This document shows, piece by piece, positions 58,484-64,000 of a stretch of DNA of 64,000 nt. The stretch lies in NCBI RefSeq assembly GCF_018274385.1, contig NZ_JAAFYZ010000014.1, positions 1 to 64,000 on the forward strand, given 5' to 3'. The notes beneath the pieces are model-generated. The model was not told where the DNA came from and ran no database searches. It worked only from the letters and a program-made list of their open reading frames with translations. The translations under genes were made by a program, and so were the position numbers. The stretch comes from Catenulispora pinistramenti. GTDB lineage: Bacteria; Actinomycetota; Actinomycetes; Streptomycetales; Catenulisporaceae. The number at the start of each line of letters is the position of its first letter. The first letter of the stretch is position 1.

Positions 58484-59830
58484 TCACGAGAAGACCCCCA
58501 GCGGGTCCCCGGACATGCCGGCGGTGAGGGTGTCGCCGCTGGCCGGGTCGATCAGCAGGAACGAGCCGGTCTCGCGGTCGGTGGCGTAGGGCTCCAGCAG
58601 GATCGGCGAGGCGGTGCGCAGGACCACCCGGCCGATGTCGTTGGCGTGCAGGGTGTGCGGGGCCGGGGCGTCGTGGTCCCAGTCGAACTCGTCGGTCCCG
58701 GCCGGGCCGGCGGCGGCGGCGGCCAGCGGGTCGGTGATGTCCAGCTTGGCGGAGATCTCCTTCACGATCGCCTTGACCGTGCGGGTGGTGTGCTTCAGCA
58801 GCACCCGGTCGCCGACGCTCAGCGGCTTCTCCGACAGGTGGCAGACGGTCGCCACCACGTCTTGCACCGCGGTCGGGGCGGCCTCGGCCGGGGCGATCAG
58901 GTCGCCGCGGGAGACGTCCAGCTCGTCGGTCAGCAGCACGGTGGCGGCCTGCCCGGCGGTGGCCCGCTCGACCGGGCGGCCCAGCAGGTCTATGGCGGCG
59001 ATCGTCGAGCGCTGACCCGAGGGCAGCACCACGATCGGGTCGCCGACCTCCAGGTGCCCGGAGGCGACGGTACCGGCGTAGCCGCGGTAGTCGGCGCTCT
59101 GGTGCCGGATCACGTACTGCACCGGGAACCGGCCGGCCGGGCGCCGCTCGGTCTGGACCGGGACGTTCTCCAGGAACTCCAGCAGCGTCGGGCCCTCGAA
59201 CCAGGCCAGATCCGCCGAGGGCTCCACGACGTTGTCCCCGCGCAGCGCCGACACCGGAAGCGCCGCGTGGTGCTCGATTCCGAGCGCGCTGGCGTAGGCG
59301 GCGAAGTCGGCCTCGATCTCGGCGAACCGGTCCTTGTCGAAGTCGACCAGGTCCATCTTGTTCACCGCCAGCAGCACCCGCGGCACCCGCAGCAGGGCCG
59401 AGACCGCGGTGTGGCGCAGGGTTTGCGAGGCCAGACCCTTGCGAGCGTCGACCAGAATGACCGCCAGCTCGGCGGTCGAGGCGCCGGTGACCATGTTGCG
59501 GGTGTACTGCACGTGCCCGGGTGTGTCGGCCAGGATGAACCGGCGCTTGGGCGTGGCGAAGTAGCGGTAGGCGACATCGATGGTGATGCCCTGCTCCCGC
59601 TCGGAGCGCAGTCCGTCGGTCAGCAGCGCCAGGTCCGCCTGTTCCAGCCCGCGGTTGCGCGAGGTGCGCTCCACCGCCTCGTACTGGTCGGCCAGCACCG
59701 ACTTGGTGTCGAAGAGCAGCCGGCCCACCAGGGTCGACTTGCCGTCGTCGACGCTGCCGGCGGTGGCCAGCCGCAGCAGTCCGGCGACGTGGGTGTCCTT
59801 AGAGGTCGGCGCGTCCAGCAGCACAGTCAT
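58484..59830 (-). CDS. cysN: Sulfate adenylyltransferase GTPase subunit
   Basis: 448 residues. CysN hydrolyses GTP to drive formation of APS from sulfate and ATP by CysD. GTPase motifs: P-loop ATAGSVDDGKSTLVGRL, switch region EQGITIDVAYRYF, DTPGHVQYTRNM and NKMDLVDF; EF-Tu-like barrels follow. There is no fused APS kinase (CysC), so the length is that of the stand-alone form. Two bases separate it from cysD. Confidence 0.96.
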   Translation of the reverse strand: MTVLLDAPTSKDTHVAGLLRLATAGSVDDGKSTLVGRLLFDTKSVLADQYEAVERTSRNRGLEQADLALLTDGLRSEREQGITIDVAYRYFATPKRRFILADTPGHVQYTRNMVTGASTAELAVILVDARKGLASQTLRHTAVSALLRVPRVLLAVNKMDLVDFDKDRFAEIEADFAAYASALGIEHHAALPVSALRGDNVVEPSADLAWFEGPTLLEFLENVPVQTERRPAGRFPVQYVIRHQSADYRGYAGTVASGHLEVGDPIVVLPSGQRSTIAAIDLLGRPVERATAGQAATVLLTDELDVSRGDLIAPAEAAPTAVQDVVATVCHLSEKPLSVGDRVLLKHTTRTVKAIVKEISAKLDITDPLAAAAAGPAGTDEFDWDHDAPAPHTLHANDIGRVVLRTASPILLEPYATDRETGSFLLIDPASGDTLTAGMSGDPLGVFS

Positions 59831-59832
59831 GA

Positions 59833-60756
59833 CTAGAAGTACCCTTCTCGCTTACGGTCCTCCATAGCCGCCTCGGACAGGCGGTCGTCCGCGCGGGAGG
59901 CCCCGCGCTCGGTGATCCGGGAAGCAGTGATCTCAGCGATGACCGTGGCCACGTCGACGGCGGTGGAATCCACCGCGCCGGTGCACGACATGTCCCCGAC
60001 AGTCCGGTAACGCACTACGCGGGTCTGGACCGGCTCGTCTTCGCGCGGCCCGCCCCAGTCGCCGGGGGACAGCCACATGCCGCCTCGGGCGAACACCTGC
60101 CGCTCGTGCGCGTAGTAGATCTCCGGCAGCACGATGTCCTGCTCGGCGATGTACTGCCACACGTCCAGCTCGGTCCAGTTGGACAGCGGGAACACCCGCA
60201 CGTGCTCACCGGGCCGGTGCCGGCCGTTGTACAGCCGCCACAGCTCCGGACGCTGCCGCTTGGGGTCCCACTGCCCGAAGTCGTCGCGCAGCGAGAAGAC
60301 CCGCTCTTTCGCGCGGGCCTTCTCCTCGTCGCGACGTCCGCCGCCGAAGACGGCGTCGAATTTGTGGGATTGGATCGCGTCCACCAGCGGCACTGTCTGC
60401 AACGGGTTACGCGTCCCGTCCGGGCGCTCGGTCAGCCGGCCGTCGTCGATGTAGTCCTGGACGTGCGCCACGAACAACTGGAGCCCGTGCTCGGCAACAG
60501 TGCGGTCGCGCATCGCCAGCACCTCCGGGAAGTTGTGCCCGGTGTCCACGTGCAGCAGCCCGAACGGCACCGGCGCCGGCGCGAACGCCTTCAGCGCCAG
60601 GTGCAGCATGACGATCGAGTCCTTGCCGCCGGAGAACAACAGCACCGGCCGCTCGAACTCGGCCGCCACCTCGCGGATGATGTGCACCGCCTCGGCCTCC
60701 AGCGTGCGCAGGTGATCGTGCGCCGGGGCCGTCTCGTCGTGGGTCAGGGTAGTCAT
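59833..60756 (-). CDS. cysD: Sulfate adenylyltransferase catalytic subunit
   Basis: 307 residues of the PP-loop ATP pyrophosphatase fold: LLFSGGKDSIVMLHLAL, LLHVDTGHNFPEV, VFGGGRRDEEKARAKERVFS and FPLSNWTELDVWQYI are all intact. It forms APS with CysN. One base separates its ATG from the cysH stop, so the three genes are tightly coupled. Confidence 0.97.
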   Translation of the reverse strand: MTTLTHDETAPAHDHLRTLEAEAVHIIREVAAEFERPVLLFSGGKDSIVMLHLALKAFAPAPVPFGLLHVDTGHNFPEVLAMRDRTVAEHGLQLFVAHVQDYIDDGRLTERPDGTRNPLQTVPLVDAIQSHKFDAVFGGGRRDEEKARAKERVFSLRDDFGQWDPKRQRPELWRLYNGRHRPGEHVRVFPLSNWTELDVWQYIAEQDIVLPEIYYAHERQVFARGGMWLSPGDWGGPREDEPVQTRVVRYRTVGDMSCTGAVDSTAVDVATVIAEITASRITERGASRADDRLSEAAMEDRKREGYF

Positions 60757-60757
60757 G

Positions 60758-61480
60758 TCAGGTGTGCAGTCCGCATTCGGTCTTGGCGTTGCCGGCCCAC
60801 CGGCCGGCCCGCGGGTCCTCGCCGGGCCGGGGCTTGCGCGTGCAGGGCTCGCAGCCGATCGAGGTGTAACCCTCCATGAACAGGGGGTTGGTCAGCACGC
60901 CGTGGTCGGTGATGTAGGCGTCGAGGTCGGCCTGGGTCCAGGCGGCGAGCGGGGAGATCTTGACCATGTCGCGCTTGGCGTCGTAGCCGACCACCGGGAT
61001 GTCCGCGCGGGTCGGGGACTCCTCGCGGCGCATGCCGTTGATCCAGGCCGTGTACGGCTTCAGCGCCCGCTCCAGCGGCTCGACCTTGCGCAGCGCACAA
61101 CACTTGTCGGGGTCGCGCTCGTAAAGCCGCGGGCCGTGTTCGGCGTCCTGCTCGGCGACCGTCCGCAGCGGGGTGATGTTCAGCAGCCGCACCGGGTACA
61201 CCTCGGCGACGGCGTCCCGGGTGCCGATGGTCTCGGCGAAGTGGTAGCCGGTGTCCAGGAACGCGACGTCGATGTCCGGCGCCGCGACGGAGGCCAGGTG
61301 CACCAGGTGGGTGTCGGCCATCGAGGAGGCGACGACCAGGTCCGTGCCGAAGGTGGCGTGGGCCCATTCGACGATCCGCCCGGCCGGGGCGTGTTCCAGC
61401 TCTGCGTTGGCCTGCTCGGCCAGCGCTCGCAGGTCGCCGGCCCGGGGCTTGACCGACGCGGGTGCGGTGTCCGCTGACAT
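60758..61480 (-). CDS. cysH: APS reductase (assimilatory, [4Fe-4S])
   Basis: 240 residues. Two cysteine pairs (Cys127-Cys128 in PDKCCALRKVEP and Cys210/Cys213 in IGCEPCTRKP) bind a [4Fe-4S] cluster, which marks use of APS rather than PAPS; Cys236 in ECGLHT is the catalytic residue. So sulfate can be reduced without APS kinase, in keeping with the absence of cysC. The ribosome site AAGGGG lies in a small stem (GGGGAAGCCCC). The gene is first in the operon behind the leader peptide at 61634. Confidence 0.96.
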   Translation of the reverse strand: MSADTAPASVKPRAGDLRALAEQANAELEHAPAGRIVEWAHATFGTDLVVASSMADTHLVHLASVAAPDIDVAFLDTGYHFAETIGTRDAVAEVYPVRLLNITPLRTVAEQDAEHGPRLYERDPDKCCALRKVEPLERALKPYTAWINGMRREESPTRADIPVVGYDAKRDMVKISPLAAWTQADLDAYITDHGVLTNPLFMEGYTSIGCEPCTRKPRPGEDPRAGRWAGNAKTECGLHT

Positions 61481-61504
61481 TTCGGGGCTTCCCCTTACAG
61501 TGGC

Positions 61505-61538
61505 GGGCGCGCGGGCGTGCCGGACGCCCGACGCGCCC
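61505..61538 (-). terminator. Attenuator-like hairpin between leader peptide and cysH
   Basis: Arms 61505-61518 and 61524-61538 pair over 14 bp with one bulged base (61531) around GCCGG. It lies 25 bases upstream of the cysH start and 96 bases after the leader-peptide stop, where an attenuator or ribosome-site-masking structure would act. Confidence 0.6.
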
Positions 61539-61633
61539 GGACCGCATGAGGCGGCGTCCTCGGACGGCGTGGGGGAAGGGCCGGCGGGACCGTGCGCCCT
61601 GAAGGATCTTCGGTGACAGATCGCGGGCGAGGT

Positions 61634-61720
61634 CTACTGGGCCGGCATACAGACCATGCTGGACAGCCGTCCGAAGTCGACGTGACGCCGACCGACGAGC
61701 GCGATTCCAGCACGAGACAT
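61634..61720 (-). CDS. Leader peptide of the cys operon, 28 residues
   Basis: From ATG 61720 the frame encodes MSRAGIALVGRRHVDFGRLS followed by SMVCMPAQ and a TAG stop. The pattern MSR.GIAL...RHVD..R..S..C is that of the short putative leader peptides found upstream of sulfur-assimilation genes in many actinobacteria. One Cys codon lies near the end, suited to sensing cysteinyl-tRNA or translation speed. No Shine-Dalgarno is seen, so it may be leaderless. It lies 153 bases upstream of cysH. Confidence 0.8.
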   Translation of the reverse strand: MSRAGIALVGRRHVDFGRLSSMVCMPAQ

Positions 61721-61747
61721 GCTTAGAGAGTCGCACGCGGTCCGCGG

Positions 61748-61805
61748 GTCGTCCACTGTCGTCCATGATGCGGACCATGTGTCTCACGCCACGTTGAGGT
61801 GGCGT
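61748..61805. promoter_or_regulatory. Repeats in the cysH/LLM divergent promoter
   Basis: GTCGTCCA occurs at 61748 and 61758, exactly 10 bp apart, 28 bases upstream of the leader-peptide start. A perfect dyad ACGCCAC-N6-GTGGCGT lies at 61786-61805. Either could be a regulator site; which gene is served is not known. Confidence 0.5.
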
Positions 61806-61962
61806 AATGGGGTTGTTGCGCCGGAGTCGGGGCTTTAGGCTGCCGATACTCCGAGAGGGAGCTCCCCAGAGGGAACGCCGCAGAACGGGAGCCTTAGGCT
61901 TCGCATTGCCGAAGTCCTGGAGGGGGCGGCATTGTTTCGTCGTTCCCTTATGGAGGTTATTC

Positions 61963-62811
61963 ATGGAAGTCGGAATCGGCTTGCCCGTCAGCACCCCCGA
62001 GGTGCTGCTCGACTGGGCCCGGGCCGCTGACACCGGACCGTTCTCCACCCTCGGTCTGCTCGACCGTATCGTCTTTGAGAACCCCGAACCGCTGGTGACG
62101 CTGTCCGTCCTGGCCGGTGCGACCACCCGGGTCCGGCTGCAGACCGAGGTGCTGCTGGCGCCGCTGCGCGAGCCCGTCCTGCTGGCCAAGCAGGCCGCCA
62201 CCCTCGACCGGCTCAGCGGCGGCCGCTTCGTCCTGGGGCTGGGCGTCGGCGGCCGGGAGGACGACTTCGAGGCGGTCGGCGCCGACTACCGGTCGCGCGG
62301 CCGGCGCATGGACGAGCAGATGGAAGTGATGCGGCGCGTCTGGTCCGGCGCTGACTACAGCGACACCCTGGGCCCGATCGGCCCGCTGCCCCACCGCGAG
62401 AACGGCCCCGAGGTGCTGTTCGGCGCGTTCGCGCCGGCCGCGCTGGGCCGGATCGCCCGATTCGGCGACGGACTGCTGGCCGTCGCGCCGCCGCAGATGA
62501 TCGGCGCTCAGATCGAAACGGTTCGCCGAACCTGGCAGGAGGCCGGCCGGGACGGAGCGCCGCGGATCGTCGCCCAGGTCAACGCCGCGCTCGGCCCCGA
62601 GCCGGTGATCGAGGAGGCCCGTACGGCGATGGGCGGCTACTACCGCTTCGCCGGCGAGATGGGCGAGCAGTTCGTCGCCGCGATGATCACCACGCCGGAG
62701 GGGGTCCGGGAGGCCGTCGCGGCGTACGCCGACCAGGGCGTCGACGAGGTGATGTTCTACTGCTACGGCCGCGACCCCAAGCAGGTCGACCGGCTGGCCG
62801 ACGCGCTCTGA
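61963..62811 (+). CDS. LLM-class flavin-dependent oxidoreductase
   Basis: 282 residues of the luciferase-like TIM-barrel family (VLLAPLREPVLLAKQAATLD, RLSGGRFVLGLGVGGREDDF, EQMEVMRRVWSG). GGAGG lies 8 bases before ATG 61963. Members use FMN or F420. The late region (AAYADQGVDEVMFYCYGRD) is also typical. The substrate is unknown; its place opposite the sulfur operon could hint at a sulfonate-related monooxygenase, but that is inference only. Confidence 0.9.
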   Translation: MEVGIGLPVSTPEVLLDWARAADTGPFSTLGLLDRIVFENPEPLVTLSVLAGATTRVRLQTEVLLAPLREPVLLAKQAATLDRLSGGRFVLGLGVGGREDDFEAVGADYRSRGRRMDEQMEVMRRVWSGADYSDTLGPIGPLPHRENGPEVLFGAFAPAALGRIARFGDGLLAVAPPQMIGAQIETVRRTWQEAGRDGAPRIVAQVNAALGPEPVIEEARTAMGGYYRFAGEMGEQFVAAMITTPEGVREAVAAYADQGVDEVMFYCYGRDPKQVDRLADAL

Positions 62812-62880
62812 GGTCGACGGTGCGCACTGCGGGGCGTGCTCTGAGGCCGTAGAACCGCGATGCCGGATGTGCTCTGAGGG
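62805..62880. repeat. 33-bp spaced repeats starting at a stop codon
   Basis: GCTCTGAGG occurs at 62805, 62838 and 62871, exactly 33 bp apart. The first contains the stop codon of the LLM gene (TGA 62809-62811). Between the copies similarity is weak, so this is a decayed tandem repeat. Confidence 0.75.
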
Positions 62881-62898
62881 CGGGGACTTACTCCGCGC

Positions 62899-64000
62899 TC
62901 AGAGCAGCCGCGCGTTGTGTGTCGCCTCCTTGACGACGTCGCCGAGGTGGCCGGTCAGCGCCTGCTTGGCGACGCTGAGCGTGAAGCCCTTGATCGTCTC
63001 GGCCGGGGTGTGCGCCGGTAGCGCCAGTGCGTAGGGATCGACCACCACGTCGACCACCACCGGACCCCCGCGGTGGTTCAGGGCCTCCTTCAGGCCCTGT
63101 TCCAGATCCGCGGGGCGTTCGATCCTGATGCCCCTGGCACCCATCGCCTCGGCGACCTTGGCGAAGTCCGGGTTCTGGAAGTCCACGCCCCACGGTGTGA
63201 GCCCGGCCTCCTGCATCTCGATCCAGACGAAGTCGAGCTTGCCGTTGTTCAGGATCACGTGCACGATCTCGGCCTTGCGCTGCACCTCCGTGAGGAGGTC
63301 GCCGAGGCCGAGCATCGTGAAGCCGCCGTCGCCGCACAGGGCGATCGCCGCGCGGTCCGGGAAGGCCATCTTGGCGCCGAACGCGTTCGGCGAGGCGCTG
63401 GCCATCGAGGCCCAAGTGAGGCTGCCGAACATGTGGCGCTTCGGGCCGAAGTGCAGGTAGTGCGCGGCCCAGATGCACGCGGTGCCGGTGTCCACGGTGA
63501 AGACCGCCTCTTCGGGCGCGAGCCGGTCCAGGGTCGCGGTCAGGTACTCGGGACGGATCTGCTTCAGGGCCGGGCCGCGTTCGACATAGTGCTGCAACTG
63601 CTTGTCGAAGTCCTCTGTCTTCTTCAGACACTTGCGCAGGAAGCTGTCGTCGGTCTTCGCCGACACCTGCGGCAGCAGTTTGTCCAGGGTCGCACCGACG
63701 TCGCCGACCAGCCCGTGGACCAGCGGCACGCGGCGGCCCAGCCGGCGGCCGTCCCGGTCCACCTGGACCACCTTGACGCCGCTGTGCGGGAGGAACTGCG
63801 GGAACGGGAAGTCCGTGCCGAGCATCAGGAGCACGTCGGCGTGGTTCGCCGCCTCCCAGCAGCCGCCGTAGCCGAGCAGCCCGGTCATGCCGACCGCGTG
63901 CGGGTTGTCGTACTCCAGCCACTGCTTGCCCTTGAAGCTGTAGCCGACCGGTGCGTTCAGCTTGTCCGCGAGGGCGCGGACCTGATCCCGGGCGTTCTGG
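62899..64000 (-). CDS. poxB: Pyruvate dehydrogenase (quinone)/pyruvate oxidase-like, 5' end cut
   Basis: The C-terminal 367 or so residues of a thiamine-diphosphate enzyme; the frame runs open to the right edge (QNARDQVRALADKLNAPVGY at the edge), so the N-terminal third is outside the window. The central domain (GYGGCWEAANHADVLLMLGT) and the ThDP-binding motif CGDGGFTMLGLGDL ending in ILNNGK are present. The sequence fits the PoxB branch, which oxidises pyruvate to acetate and passes electrons to quinone; acetolactate-synthase-like relatives cannot be ruled out from the visible part. Confidence 0.88.
   Translation of the reverse strand, partial: QNARDQVRALADKLNAPVGYSFKGKQWLEYDNPHAVGMTGLLGYGGCWEAANHADVLLMLGTDFPFPQFLPHSGVKVVQVDRDGRRLGRRVPLVHGLVGDVGATLDKLLPQVSAKTDDSFLRKCLKKTEDFDKQLQHYVERGPALKQIRPEYLTATLDRLAPEEAVFTVDTGTACIWAAHYLHFGPKRHMFGSLTWASMASASPNAFGAKMAFPDRAAIALCGDGGFTMLGLGDLLTEVQRKAEIVHVILNNGKLDFVWIEMQEAGLTPWGVDFQNPDFAKVAEAMGARGIRIERPADLEQGLKEALNHRGGPVVVDVVVDPYALALPAHTPAETIKGFTLSVAKQALTGHLGDVVKEATHNARLL

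Noticed and set aside
61481-61633. SAM or other riboswitch before cysH
   Set aside because: No riboswitch core was recognised; the leader peptide plus hairpin explains the region better.

Overview
The window is high-GC (roughly 70 %) DNA with GTG and occasional TTG starts, many leaderless-looking starts with a TANNNT box about 7 bases upstream, SigE-family sigma factor, DUF4191 and DUF4192 proteins, an mprA-mprB-pepD stress locus and the order glnA - RDD - DUF4191 - lipA - lipB known from Streptomyces. This points to a soil actinomycete related to Streptomyces; genus cannot be fixed from the sequence. Nothing looks like a prophage, IS element, CRISPR array, tRNA or rRNA gene.

Layout. 1-5.8 kb: small metabolic enzymes (aldo/keto reductase, atypical SDR, tautomerase), each beside its own TetR or LysR regulator with visible operator-like repeats. 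5.8-12 kb: secreted phosphoesterase, EfeB and EfeO on the minus strand facing a SigE-family sigma factor and its membrane partner. 12-15 kb: MFS exporter with TetR. 15-23.8 kb: NYN-domain protein, ROK regulator divergent from a 1535-residue multidomain GH3 glycosidase, then a gamma-butyrobetaine-dioxygenase-like enzyme under a GntR regulator. 24-28.9 kb: an unstable patch with a frameshifted TPR remnant, a truncated SMI1/KNR4-like remnant, a vapBC toxin-antitoxin pair and three copies of sequence related to the glnA 3' end. 28.9-38.7 kb: housekeeping block (glnA with a two-box GlnR site, RDD, DUF4191, lipA, lipB, pepD, mprB, mprA). 38.8-45.7 kb: DUF4192 protein coupled to an unknown exported protein, a sulfite-oxidase-like/cytochrome b pair, a broken small gene and a NrtR-like Nudix regulator. 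45.9-53.6 kb: ABC pair with a repeat-rich ATPase tail, msrB, RibD-like reductase, ZapE-like ATPase, PPK2, lipoprotein, GNAT. 53.7-61.8 kb: quinone reductase and a seven-gene assimilatory sulfur operon (cysH-cysD-cysN-ABC importer-chelatase) preceded by a 28-residue leader peptide and an attenuator-like hairpin. 61.9-64 kb: LLM oxidoreductase and a PoxB-type enzyme cut by the right edge.

The most interesting signals are: (i) the glnA 3'-end duplications around vapBC, which resemble scars of a small integrating or recombining unit; (ii) the leader-peptide/hairpin control of sulfur assimilation; (iii) a recurring family of near-identical hairpin terminators; (iv) short tandem duplications that repeatedly begin at or overlap stop codons; and (v) two oxidoreductases that have lost residues normally required for catalysis. 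No complete, clearly novel multi-gene defence or biosynthetic system is visible.
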